DNA of 64,000 bases from Saprolegnia diclina VS20 (lineage: Eukaryota; Oomycota; Saprolegniomycetes; Saprolegniales; Saprolegniaceae): contig NW_008246085.1 of NCBI RefSeq assembly GCF_000281045.1, positions 536,246-600,245 of the forward strand. The letters are read 5' to 3'. Both the position numbers and the translations under genes were made by a program. Shown here one piece after another: positions 21,848 to 31,778 of this stretch (positions are counted from its first letter, which is position 1; each line of letters begins with the position of its first letter). The notes below the pieces were generated by a model. The model was not told the DNA's origin, made no database searches, and saw nothing but the letters and a program-made list of their open reading frames with translations.

Positions 21848-24330
21848 ATGCAACCTCTCTCGCAAACCAACTCGCTCGTCGTCACCGTGCTCGCGGTGGA
21901 CCTCGACCAGTTTGCCGCCACGGTCGTCTCGACCAAGCTCCGTCTCGTCTGCGGCTCCCAGCGCGAGACACTCAAGTCCAAGGACGTCGCTCAATGGGGC
22001 GCCGCCGTCGAGTTTCTTCCGCCTGTCGATACCATCAGCATCAGTGTGCACATCAAAGACGCAGCTGCGTGCCTGTGCAGCGGGTACGACGTCTTTGGAA
22101 CAACGTCGATTCCGCTGTCGTCGCTCAACTGCACCACCAACGGTATCGATATTAGACGCTCTCTTGTGATGCGATCATCTCTTGGCGTAGGCGAAGGCTT
22201 CTTCCCTTTTGCGCACGGCCACGGCGGCGTGCGCCTTGCGTTCGAGTGGAGCGCCGACGTCGCGCCGTGCAGCCGCGTGCATTTGCCGTGGCGGCGTCAC
22301 GCGCACTGCGCCGACTGCAACGCGCCCGTGTGCAAGCACTGCAGCTTTCCGAGCGACCGCAGTGGCGTCGCCTGCCGGGCCTGCGTGGCCGCCAAGCGAA
22401 CCCTCGTGCTCTCGCCCATCACCTCGGACACGACGTTCGAGACCGACTCGGACGACGTCATTGCACCGCTCTCGGTCCCAAAGCCGGCAGACGACGACCA
22501 AGTCTCGGATTTCCAAGTCGTTGGCACAATGGATTCGGTACGAACGCGCGTGATTGGCTGACGCGGAATATCGAACGCTCTTTGTAGGTGATTGTGGTGC
22601 AAAAGACGCATGGGTCGGACGCCGGGACCATGTACGCGCTGCGCCCGACGCTCAAGACGCCGGCGTCGCTGCCAGGCTTAGTCTGCGCCAAGGCCGTCGT
22701 CGAGGCCTTTGACCATCCCAATGTGCTCGCACCACTCTATCTTTTTCAGACTGCGACGACGGCGTACGAGGTCACCTCGACGGCAGCGCGACAGCCGCTC
22801 TCGACACTCCTCGGCGGCGTCGACGAGATTGAAGGCGCACAGCTCCTCGCGCGAGTCCTCGCCGGCCTCGCGCACGTCCATGCCCGCGGCTACGTGCACG
22901 GCGCCGTCTCTTCGACGAACGTGCTTCTCGGCCACGACGGCACGGTTGTCCTCGCTGGCTTTGAATACGTGACGCCACTCGCCAACGACGGCGCGATCGT
23001 CGACTGGCACGCGTTTGGCCTCTTGGTGTACCAGCTCTTTGTCGGCGCCGGGCCGCTCACCGAAGACACGTTTCTCACCGACGCGACGTGCCGGCAACAC
23101 GGCTTGCCGCAAACCGGTCGCGACATCTGCCTTGCGTACGTTCTCGTCTTTTGGATATCTCTGTAGCTCATACTATATCTGAGTAGCTTGCTCTCGGCAA
23201 CGGAGAAGAGCGTAGCGATCGACTTTATGGCGAGCGACTTCTTCTTTGGCGTCGACTGGACGAGCCTCGACACGACGCCAGTGCCACACCCAAGCGACGC
23301 GCCGCAGCTCGACGACGTCCCGACCGACGCGTTTGACCTGGCGCTGCTCCAAGCCCGCGTCTTTGCCAACGACCCAGACGTCTGGCCGCTGCACATTCCA
23401 GCTTACGCCTACGCCCGCGCCACCACGGTCGGCGGCAGCGATTTTGACGTTCTTGGCCACATGACGACACCGACACGCGACCAGGTCCTACCTACTACGA
23501 TCGTACTTGCGAGTGCTCACCACATGTACTTGTGTAGGTGCATCTCGTGCAAAAGATGACGGGCACCGACGCGGGTGCCCACTACGCCCTGCAGTCCATC
23601 GCCAAGGCGACGGCGCAACCGCCGGCCGTGGACGTGTCGTCGTTGCGCCATGCGACCTTGGTGCCGACGTTGTACCGGTTCCAGAACCGCTCGACCGCGT
23701 TTGTCGTGACGCCGATTCTCCGCGGCCACACGCTGCGCTCGATCCAGACGACGGGACTGGACGAGCGCGAAGTCGCGTGGTACTTGGCCCAGGTGTTCCT
23801 CGGCCTCGCCTACCTCCACGAGAACGGCGTCGCGCACGGGTCTCTCTCGCTCGAGACTGTCGTCGTCACGGACAACGCCACCGCCGTCTTCGCTCGCACC
23901 GAGTCGTTTGTGCCGCTCACTGCCGCGACGCGCAGAGCCGACCCTATCGCCTTTGGCGACCTCCTCACTAACCTCCTCACCGACAAGACCAGCCTCTCGG
24001 ACGCTGCCATCGACCTCCTCTCTGCGTACGTCCATCTTTGAATCTCCATCGATCTTCGGAGGAAAGACGCCTCATGGCATATGTAGCTACACCAGCGGCA
24101 CGACCATCGATGTGGGCCACAGTCTCTTCTTCAGCTGGATCACATGGGACCTCATGTGCTTGGACGCATTCCATTCGGATACGTCGCGGCCGATCGGGCG
24201 CTTTCTCAGCGCTGATAACGGCCGAGCTTGCACCACCTTTGAAGACGACTTTGCTTCCCCACGCGTTCACTGGCCACGCTACGTGTACCCACCGCTGCCA
24301 CCGCCAACGTCCACGACTGTTGGGTCGTAG
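21848..24330 (+). CDS. C2 and FYVE-like protein with two tandem AGC-type pseudokinase domains
   Basis: Five exons: 21848-22537, 22588-23135, 23187-23484, 23538-24025 and 24087-24330, total 755 residues. Residues about 5-135 resemble a C2 domain. Residues about 145-180 hold a Cys-rich finger of FYVE type (C-x2-C-x4-C-x2-C then C-x2-C, around 'HCADCNAPVCKHCS'). Two kinase-like units follow, each starting 'VVQKTHGSDAG' or 'LVQKMTGTDAG'. In unit 1 the VAIK lysine is Arg (YALRP), the catalytic loop is 'YVHGAVSSTNVLL' and DFG is replaced by 'AGF'. In unit 2 these are YALQ, 'VAHGSLSLETVVV' and 'ART'. Both should be inactive. Unit 1 keeps an AGC-like C-tail (FFFGVDW, then an FD motif); unit 2 has a decayed one. 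It is likely a membrane- or phosphoinositide-associated scaffold; the final exon is less certain. Confidence 0.8.
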
Positions 24331-24641
24331 AGCACGCTTTGTCCGAGTTATTGTACTAACTGAGTCCTTCTTGTCAACGAAACTGAGTTCTTGGTGATGC
24401 GAGTCGGCCTAGTTAGTATGTCACCGTACCCTATGCCCTTCATTTAGTCGACTGCGTGGGGCCACAGTCGCAAATGTATGACTGATCTATGAACTGAGCA
24501 AAGATCGTTGCGCATCCGGATGCCGTACCTTCAAGTTGACGCACTCTGAGTGCGCACGCCAAATATCAAGTGGAAAGTGAGCGCGGAAATCGCGAGGCCC
24601 AAGTTCGCAGCTCGACATATCCGGACAAAACACATCTTGCG
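24331..24641. other. short intergenic region with ATCCGGAT motif
   Basis: This 311-base gap between two plus-strand genes holds GCATCCGGATGC at 24512-24523 and TATCCGGAC near 24618. Nothing else is seen in it. Confidence 0.45.
24512..24523 (+). promoter_or_regulatory. palindromic GCATCCGGATGC element
   Basis: A perfect 12-base palindrome about 120 bases upstream of the PHAF1-like start. It has the same core as the elements before TCF25, NAF1 and others. Confidence 0.5.
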
Positions 24642-26312
24642 ATGGCGGACGAAGTGTGGGAGATCGCGCCGGGGAAGAAGCTCGGGCCGTTCAGCCTCGG
24701 TGCCACCGTCGCCGACGTCCTCTTCCTCCTCAAGGTCCGACCTCATGCAGCCTCATGGAGGTAGCCTCATGGACGCGTAGAAGCGAACGCCATGCCGGGC
24801 CATCGAGGTGCCACCGACCTGCTCCATGGCACCTTCATGTACAGGCGGCCGTGTAGATCGTCTACTGCGAGGACGCGCCGTTCGAAATGGCCATGGTTGT
24901 CGACTCGCCCGACGATGGCGTCAAGGTACGGACGCAGCGCCGCCGGCGTCGTCGTCTCATGCTTGCTTAGTTTACCTTTGACGCAATCACGCAGCTCCTC
25001 TTGGCGATCGAAGTCTACGCGGTGAACCTCGTCGCGATGCGCTACCACAGCGAAGTCGTCTTTGGAAAAGACCGGTCGCCGACCTTCCTCTCCATCTACC
25101 AGGTGGTTGCACTCAACCTCGTCGTGCTCATGATGCTTCTTGCAGCTCTTTGGGCCAACGTACCCTGGTACCTTTGACGCCACGAGCAGCGTACTGCTCT
25201 TTCTTCATAGCATCTACGGAACCTCAGCGTACGTCATGGAATATAGGTCTACGCGCTGGGCTACCCAGGCGCGAGCTTCCTCTTTCCGATTCCATCGCAG
25301 TACAAGGCGCTGTACGCGACAAAGGAGACGCTGCCAATGGAGCTGCCGGTGCGATGTCCATCAAGACTACCTAGTAGATCGATGTCGATAGAACGGCGCG
25401 ACGCCCGCTGCGATTGGCTTTTCCATCTTTTGCGGCTCGGACAGCTCGGCGCCCGAGCCACCACTGCCCCTCAAGCCGTACCACGATCCGCGCATCAGCG
25501 ATATCTACCTGTTTCTTCCTAGGTTGTACTTTGAGGAGGTCGTCGTTCGAGCCGCGGTGAACGAGCCCCCTGTGCTTCTCTTTACGAAGAGCAAGCGCAC
25601 GGTCCGCCTCGGAGCTACGCCACAGGTATACGCTCCTGCACCACGAAGTCTTTGCAAGAGATGGCGAGGTAGGATGTGGCGAGCGAGTTAGGGCCGCCGT
25701 TCTCGACGTACTACAAGACGGTGCTGGAGCACGCCACGTATAAATGCACTGCATTTCGGGAGACGACTGAGGATTCTGGCGTAGCGTGACGGGCGAGTAT
25801 TTTCAAAACTACCCCGACCTCGGCCTCGACCTGCTCTTTACGCCCGAACACACGGTCGCCAAAGCGATTCTACGCACCAACGTCCCTGGGTAGTCTTGCT
25901 CGATGCATTTCTTACCTGCATCTCGGTACTCGTAGCCACTCGGAGTTCAACGCGTACGCAAAGTGCAACTTTCGCCTCGAGCAGCTCTCGACTGACCCGG
26001 CGTTCCCGACGTTGACGCCACAGACCTCGGTACTGCTTCGGGCAATGACAGCAGAGATCTGACCCCACGACAACGAGTAGTGGCCGACGATCCAAGCCGC
26101 GATGGGTACAGACGCTGTGTTTCGCCCGACCGTGCACGACAACGGGTCGGCCGCCGACCCCTTCGGCGCCTCCTTCTTGTACACGCTCTTTCCTGGCTGC
26201 GTCCTCGAGGTCTTTTGCTCTTGTCATGGGACGCTCCATAGTGTTGTCGTAGGTGCTCCAGAACGGCGCAATTGCAAGCGTGACGCTAGCGACGTCGTTC
26301 CGCCAACGCTAA
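24642..26312 (+). CDS. PHAF1 / UPF0183 family protein
   Basis: Twelve short exons: 24642-24734, 24781-24807, 24857-24925, 24971-25102, 25146-25190, 25247-25348, 25392-25625, 25673-25737, 25785-25889, 25936-26029, 26081-26209 and 26253-26312, total 384 residues; every join keeps frame. The N-terminus 'WEIAPGKKLGPFSLG' matches the UPF0183 start. Family landmarks follow: 'FTFDAITQLLLAIEVY', 'FGPTYPGTFDA', 'YPGASFLFPIPSQY', 'VRLGATPQDVASELG', 'DLGLDLLFTPEHTVAKAIL' and the final 'NGAIASVTLATSF'. PHAF1/C16orf70 binds PI3P with BCAS3 at phagophores in animals; plants and stramenopiles keep the longer form with the C-terminal 'DPFGASFLY' repeat seen here. It has the highest exon density in the window. 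A role in autophagy is inferred. Confidence 0.9.
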
Positions 26313-26357
26313 CCCGACGATGCGATCAAAGGGATTTATATAGGGCCACGTTAGTTT

Positions 26358-27734
26358 CTAGTTGCGGTAATGGTAGGGATCGTCCTGCGGTGGACGGGGC
26401 GGGAATTGCTGATAGTACGGCGGCGGTGGGCCTTGCTGGTGCCACGGCCCGGGATGGTCGGGGTGCATGGGGCGCCCGGGAGGTCCCGGGAACGGCCCAG
26501 GGTGGTGATGCGGCGGCATGTTGTGTGGAGGTGGGCCTTGGTGGTGATGGTGGGGAGGACCTTGCGGGTGTTGATGGTGGTGCGGCGGGTAGCCTCCGCC
26601 CTGGGGCGGGTACCCATACCCCGGCGGCGGCTGCTCAAAATACCCGCGCGGCGGCGGCTCGAAATATCCAGGCGGTGGCGCGTGGTGGTGTTGGTGCGGA
26701 GGAAACTGCGGGTGGTGCGGGTGCGGCGGGAACTGCGGCGGGAAAAAATGGGGCCGTGGCGGTCCTTGATGGTGGGTATGGCCCGGAGGTCCTTGGTGAG
26801 GATGGCCCGGGGGACCCCGGCCGCCGCCGTGCGGTTGCTGCGGCCGCACCTTGGGCGTAGCGTCCGGGTTGTGCTTGCGCTTGGTCGCCTTGAGCTTGCG
26901 TCGGGCCTCGGCCTCGGCCTCGTCGTCGGAGAACTCCATTTCCTCGGCGCCAACTTCCTCGTCGTACAAGTTGGAGGCGTCGGTGCCCTTGATGTTGAGC
27001 TTGGATGTCTCGACGTAGGTTGCGTGCTGCGTCGTGTAGAAGACAGCGGCTTGGAGCGCGACAGACTCGGGAATGTCCTCGGGCGTCTCGAAGCGAATGA
27101 GGTACATGGGCAGCTTGACCTGGCCAAACACCTCGTCGACGCAGCCGAGGACCACGCGGCTCTGGAGACACAAGACACTGCCTTCGTCCAAGATGGCTTG
27201 GTGCGGGTGGCCCTGGATCGTGATTGACGGACCCGCACGGTTGATGTTGAGCACGTAGCCCATGCGGTCGATGGGGCAGTCGGACGTGAGTTGCACGTCG
27301 GCCTTCTTCACAGGCACCTTCTGCACCTCGTGCACCGTCGCTACGGGGCCAGCGATCAAGCTCGTGTGCTCGTCGCGCTTGAGCGCCGCCTCGATTTCGA
27401 TGCGCAGCTTGCCCGTGTCTTCGTCGTCGCTGTCGTCAGGCTCGCTGTCGTCGGCCATGCTCGCATCGTCACTGCTCGACGAGGACGGCGACGACGGCGC
27501 CGTCTCTGCACCCGCAGCAAGCTCTGCTGCGTGCACGACCGGCGCAAGGACCGGCGCCGGTGCTGTCAACGGAGTCGGCGGGACGTCCTCCATGTCGGCG
27601 ACTTCGCCGTCTTCGAGGTCCATCGCCACATCGACGGCGGCGACGGCCAGCGGCGCCAGGAGCGGCGCGATCTCCGGGTCCACGACGTCCGAGACGTCGA
27701 CGCCCGCGTAGCTCGCTGCGACCAAGACGTCCAT
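26358..27734 (-). CDS. NAF1: H/ACA snoRNP assembly factor NAF1
   Basis: Single exon, 458 residues from ATG 27734. The acidic Ser-rich N-terminus leads into a Gar1-like beta-barrel ('GYVLNINRAGPSITIQGHPH', 'LDEGSVLCLQSRVVLGCVDE', 'FGQVKLPMYLIRF'), characteristic of NAF1. NAF1 holds dyskerin during H/ACA RNP assembly and is later replaced by GAR1. An acidic patch and lysine-rich stretch (KLKATKRKHNP) follow. The C-terminal third is a low-complexity Pro/Gly/His-rich tail, as in fungal and plant NAF1. It converges on PHAF1 with only 45 bases between stop codons. Confidence 0.9.
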   Translation of the reverse strand: MDVLVAASYAGVDVSDVVDPEIAPLLAPLAVAAVDVAMDLEDGEVADMEDVPPTPLTAPAPVLAPVVHAAELAAGAETAPSSPSSSSSDDASMADDSEPDDSDDEDTGKLRIEIEAALKRDEHTSLIAGPVATVHEVQKVPVKKADVQLTSDCPIDRMGYVLNINRAGPSITIQGHPHQAILDEGSVLCLQSRVVLGCVDEVFGQVKLPMYLIRFETPEDIPESVALQAAVFYTTQHATYVETSKLNIKGTDASNLYDEEVGAEEMEFSDDEAEAEARRKLKATKRKHNPDATPKVRPQQPHGGGRGPPGHPHQGPPGHTHHQGPPRPHFFPPQFPPHPHHPQFPPHQHHHAPPPGYFEPPPRGYFEQPPPGYGYPPQGGGYPPHHHQHPQGPPHHHHQGPPPHNMPPHHHPGPFPGPPGRPMHPDHPGPWHQQGPPPPYYQQFPPRPPQDDPYHYRN

Positions 27735-27800
27735 CAGATCTCCAATCTTATTCGATGTGGTGGTGGATCTCGGGGCTCGCAAATTTCATTGGTTTACAAA

Positions 27801-27810
27801 CATCCGGATA
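27801..27810 (-). promoter_or_regulatory. CATCCGGATA element upstream of NAF1
   Basis: Lies about 67 bases upstream of the NAF1 start, between NAF1 and the downstream end of the next minus-strand gene. A TATCCG half site follows at 27819. Confidence 0.45.
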
Positions 27811-27830
27811 ATGTGGTATATCCGAAAAGA

Positions 27831-28589
27831 TTAGCTCGCATGGTCACGGCGCTGCAGCTCGCGATGGAGCTCGACGCTCTTGACAATGACAAGCTCGAGC
27901 TTCGGGCAGCCGTGCAGCACGAGCGATAGGGCGTCGACGACGGCGCCGAGGAGGCGGTTGCCGTTGATATCGATGAGGATCTTGGAGCAGCGCGACGCGA
28001 TCGCCAGCAGTTCGTTAGTCGATCGAAAGATGTCCATTTCGATGAAGTGGCACTGCGGGTGCGACACCTTGGCGACGGCGATCGAGTCGGCCGACTTGTC
28101 GATACCCGTGACGTTCTCGAAGCCGACGGTCTCCGCAATGATCTCGACGGTCGGGCCGAGGTCGCAGCCAATCTCGAGTACGACATCGCTCGCGTCGATC
28201 TGCGTGCGCGCGAGCCGCCGGTAGTGTGACGTCTCGGCCGTGACGAGGACGCCAGTGGCCGCATTCACCCGCCGAAGGAGCTGCGGCGTCAAGCGCGACG
28301 GCAGCGCGTGGTACGTAGAGCCGTCTGCGTACGCGATCTTGACGCGGCCCGGAAACGCTGTCGGCGCCGTGTCGACCACGCGGGCGCGGGCAAAGAGGCG
28401 GCCCGTCGACGCCCCTTGGCGCGCGCTGTCGGCCTCGCCGCCCTTGGCCTTGCCATTGCTGACCGAGACGTAGACTAGGTCGTCCGCAATGAACGAGTCG
28501 CATGTGAAGGGCGTCGGGCGCGGGTACAGCTGCATCGGGAACTGCGCTGTGAGCGCGTCGAGGGCGCCGAGGGTCGCAGCGCTCGCCAT
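27831..28589 (-). CDS. class I SAM-dependent methyltransferase, family unclear
   Basis: Single exon, 252 residues from ATG 28589. The N-terminal 90 residues are of unknown fold. The Rossmann core begins at 'VVLEIGCDLGPTVEIIAE' (motif I, glycine-rich loop), followed by 'VTGIDKSADSIAVAK' (motif II acidic residue) and 'CHFIEMDIFRSTNELL' (motif III). 'SKILIDINGNRLLGAVVDAL' is the motif IV region. The substrate cannot be assigned; no DPPY/NPPY-type motif is visible. A CATCCGGATA element lies 27 bases before the ATG. It is in tandem with NAF1 (97 bases apart, same strand), which might hint at RNA-related work, but that is speculation. Confidence 0.75.
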   Translation of the reverse strand: MASAATLGALDALTAQFPMQLYPRPTPFTCDSFIADDLVYVSVSNGKAKGGEADSARQGASTGRLFARARVVDTAPTAFPGRVKIAYADGSTYHALPSRLTPQLLRRVNAATGVLVTAETSHYRRLARTQIDASDVVLEIGCDLGPTVEIIAETVGFENVTGIDKSADSIAVAKVSHPQCHFIEMDIFRSTNELLAIASRCSKILIDINGNRLLGAVVDALSLVLHGCPKLELVIVKSVELHRELQRRDHAS

Positions 28590-28615
28590 GCGTCTTGTGC
28601 AAAATTGCCGTCCGT

Positions 28616-28625
28616 CATCCGGATA
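28616..28625 (-). promoter_or_regulatory. CATCCGGATA element upstream of methyltransferase
   Basis: The element lies 27-36 bases upstream of the start codon at 28589. Confidence 0.5.
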
Positions 28626-28772
28626 CGCGACCGAAGAACGTTCCGCGGTTGGTTCCTTGGAGCGTTCCGGGATCCAACGCTGAATCCGAATCTCAATCTC
28701 AATCCAAAATCGCTCTAAGATCGTAGTCTGCTCGCAAGTACAATACATGCATTTTCACGAGGTTTCGTTGTC

Positions 28773-31053
28773 CTAGTCCTTCTTGGCGGGCGCCTTGTGG
28801 TCGTCAGCAGTCAAGCACTGGACTTGGTCGAGGAGGTAGCTCAAGTCAAAGGCCTTCTCGCGCAGGTAGTGGTAGCGGTCGCTGGCGCTAAAGTGGCCGG
28901 ACGTCAAATCCATCTTGAGGAGCACGTTGTTGCTGTCCGTCTTGCGCTCACGGAGGCGCGCGACCCACTTGGTCGGCTCCCAATACGCGACGCGCGGGTC
29001 AAAGAGGCCCGACGTCACGAGCATGTTGGGGTACGCCTGCGCCTTGACGTTCTCGTACGGCGAGTAGCTGAGCATGTACGAAAAGTACTTGGACTCGTTC
29101 GGGTTGCCCCACTCTTCCCACTCGCCCGTCGTGAGCGGAATCGTCGCGTCGCTCATCGTGTTCATCACGTCGACGAACGGGACGCCGGCAATCGCGGCCT
29201 GGAAGAGGTCCGGGCGCATGTTGAGGACGGCGCCCATGAGGAGACCGCCCGCCGACCGGCCTTCGCACGTCAGAAGCGCCGGGCGCGTCATCTCGGTCTT
29301 GACGAGGTGCTCGGCGCAGTTGACAAAGTCGGAGAACGTCTTGGCCTTGGTGAGGTACTTGGCGTCTTCGTACCACGTGCGGCCCATCTCGCCGCCGCCA
29401 CGAATGTGCGCAATGACGTAGATGACGCCACGGTCGAGCAGCGGCAGCGTCGTCGCTGTGAACGTCGGGTCGATGCAGATCTCGTACGAGCCATACCCGT
29501 ACAAGTGCAACGGCTGCGGCGTCCCGGGCGTGCGCTTGTCCTTGCGGTACACGAGCGACATGGGGATCTTGGTGCCGTCCTCGGCCGCCGCCTCGATGCG
29601 CTCGCACGCGTAGAGCGACCGGTCGTAGTTGGGCACCGGGCGCTCCTTGAGCAGCGTCATCTTCTGCGTCGCAATGTCATAGTCGTACGTTGTGTACGGC
29701 GTCGTCGGCGACGAGTACGTGAGGCGGTACGTCTTCGTGCTGTACTCCTTGTTGGGCGCGCCGCTGATCGTGTAGATCGGGTCCGAGAACACCATGCGCG
29801 TCTTGGTGAAGCTCTCGCCGTCGGGCGTGAGGATCCAGCGCTGCGTGAAGCCGTTCTGGCGGCCATGGAGCACCAGAAACGTCTCAAAGCAGTCGACGCC
29901 ATCGACCTTGACCGACGGGTCGTACGGGAAGACGTCCTTCCAGTGCGCGGCCGACGGCGTCGACACGTCTGTCATCATGAGCTTGAAGTTGACTGCGCCG
30001 TCCTTGTTGGTCTCGATAAAGAAGCTCGAGCCGTGGTGGTCGACGGCGTAGTCGACGCCCTTGACGCGCTTCTCGACGAGCGTCACGCCCTTCTCCGGCG
30101 CCTTCAAGTCGATGAACGACACCTCGGACGTCTCGCTGCTCGACGACTGCAAGAGAAGGTACCGGCCGCTGCGCGTCTTGCCCATGTACGCCGAGAAGAG
30201 CGGGTCGTTCTCCGTGTACAAGAGCTCGTCCTTGGCTGTTGCGCCCACCGTGTGGCGCCAGATCTTGTCCTGGCGGTGCGCGTCGTCCATCGTCGAGTAG
30301 TAGAGCGTCGTCGCGTCGCTGCCCCACACGAGGCCGCCCGAGACGTTCTCGATGCGGTCGGCGAGGATCTCACCCGTCCGAAGGTTCTTGACAAAGCCTT
30401 GGTACGTCTCGTAGCCGTTGAAGTCGACGCTGTACGCGAGGAACTGGTGGTCGGGGCTCACAGAGACAGCACCCACGTCGCAGTGGCTCTGGCCCTTGGC
30501 GAGCTCGTTCTCGTCCAGGATAAGCTCCTCGACAGCGTTCGGGTCGTTGCGGCCCTTGCGGCAGTGGTACGTGTAGCTGCTGCCCTTCTCGGTGCGCGTG
30601 TAGTAGAGGTAGTCGCCGTGCGGGTACGGGTACGCGGCGTCCGTCTCTTGCACGTGCGAGAGCAGCTCGTGGTACAAGTTCTCACGCGCGTTCGTCAAGT
30701 GGCTCGTCATGTGCTCCGTGTACGCGTTCTCTTGCTCGAGGTGCGCAATGACCTCCTTGTTCTTGCGCGTGTCGTCGCGGACGTAGTAGTACGGGTCCTC
30801 AATGTACAAGATCGGGTCCATCGGGTTCTCGCCGCGGTTCTCGCCCAGCACGTTGCCAAAGGGCACCATGTGCGGCTTCTTGGCCAGCACCGGCGGTGTG
30901 CGCTTCGCCTGGTCCAGCGCCGTCCTACAGTCTGGCATGAGCGCGATGATGATGCACTGCCACGTACTTGTAGAGGCCTCGGCGCGCGCGCACCGCGTAC
31001 ATGCCCAGCGAGAGGAGGCCCACGCCGACGCCCAAGCCCGTGCTGCGTTGCAT
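28773..31053 (-). CDS. oligopeptidase B (S9A prolyl-oligopeptidase family)
   Basis: Exons 31053-30968 and 30924-28773 with a 43-nt intron, total 745 residues. A hydrophobic N-terminal stretch (GLGVGVGLLSLGMYAV) followed by Arg residues could be a membrane or organelle anchor. The N-terminal beta-propeller begins near 'DPYYYVRDDTRKNKEVIAHL'. The C-terminal alpha/beta hydrolase has the oligopeptidase B signatures 'YGYGSYEICIDPTF', 'AHIRGGGEMGR', the nucleophile motif 'EGRSAGGLLMG' (usually GGSAGG), 'FDPRVAYWEPTKWVARLR' with the Asp, and 'SGHFSASDRY' with the His. Acidic residues near 'GVPFVDVMNTM' fit a preference for basic P1 residues. It should cleave peptides after Arg or Lys. The triad looks intact. 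Confidence 0.92.
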
Positions 31054-31103
31054 CTTGTCGGTGAAGTCGGAAAATGGACGGGACCACCGCTCGTTCCACG
31101 CAT

Positions 31104-31113
31104 CATCCGGATA
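31104..31113 (-). promoter_or_regulatory. CATCCGGATA element upstream of oligopeptidase B
   Basis: About 51 bases upstream of the start codon; a second, weaker copy (GCCGGATAC) follows at about 31128. Confidence 0.5.
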
Positions 31114-31217
31114 CGCGGCCAGCTGCGCCGGATACTGAGCCAGGCGCGATCTTGAGGTGTCGTTGCTGGGCCTGTCTGACCAACCAGCAACGGATGCTTG
31201 AGGCCATGGCGGCGACG

Positions 31218-31778
31218 NNNNNNNNNNNNNNNNNNNNNNNNNNNNNNNNNNNNNNNNNNNNNNNNNNNNNNNNNNNNNNNNNNNNNNNNNNNNNNNNNNN
31301 NNNNNNNNNNNNNNNNNNNNNNNNNNNNNNNNNNNNNNNNNNNNNNNNNNNNNNNNNNNNNNNNNNNNNNNNNNNNNNNNNNNNNNNNNNNNNNNNNNNN
31401 NNNNNNNNNNNNNNNNNNNNNNNNNNNNNNNNNNNNNNNNNNNNNNNNNNNNNNNNNNNNNNNNNNNNNNNNNNNNNNNNNNNNNNNNNNNNNNNNNNNN
31501 NNNNNNNNNNNNNNNNNNNNNNNNNNNNNNNNNNNNNNNNNNNNNNNNNNNNNNNNNNNNNNNNNNNNNNNNNNNNNNNNNNNNNNNNNNNNNNNNNNNN
31601 NNNNNNNNNNNNNNNNNNNNNNNNNNNNNNNNNNNNNNNNNNNNNNNNNNNNNNNNNNNNNNNNNNNNNNNNNNNNNNNNNNNNNNNNNNNNNNNNNNNN
31701 NNNNNNNNNNNNNNNNNNNNNNNNNNNNNNNNNNNNNNNNNNNNNNNNNNNNNNNNNNNNNNNNNNNNNNNNNNNNNN
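31218..31778. other. assembly gap (N run)
   Basis: 561 undetermined bases. The gap removes the C-terminal end of the channel gene and possibly part of the intergenic region before oligopeptidase B. Any translation through it is meaningless. Confidence 0.99.

Noticed and set aside
26358-27227. Gly/Val/Arg-rich plus-strand ORF as a collagen- or silk-like protein
   Set aside because: It is the antisense of the Pro/His/Gly-rich NAF1 tail.
28797-31064. 755-codon plus-strand ORF opposite oligopeptidase B
   Set aside because: Low-information antisense frame; the minus strand carries all catalytic motifs.
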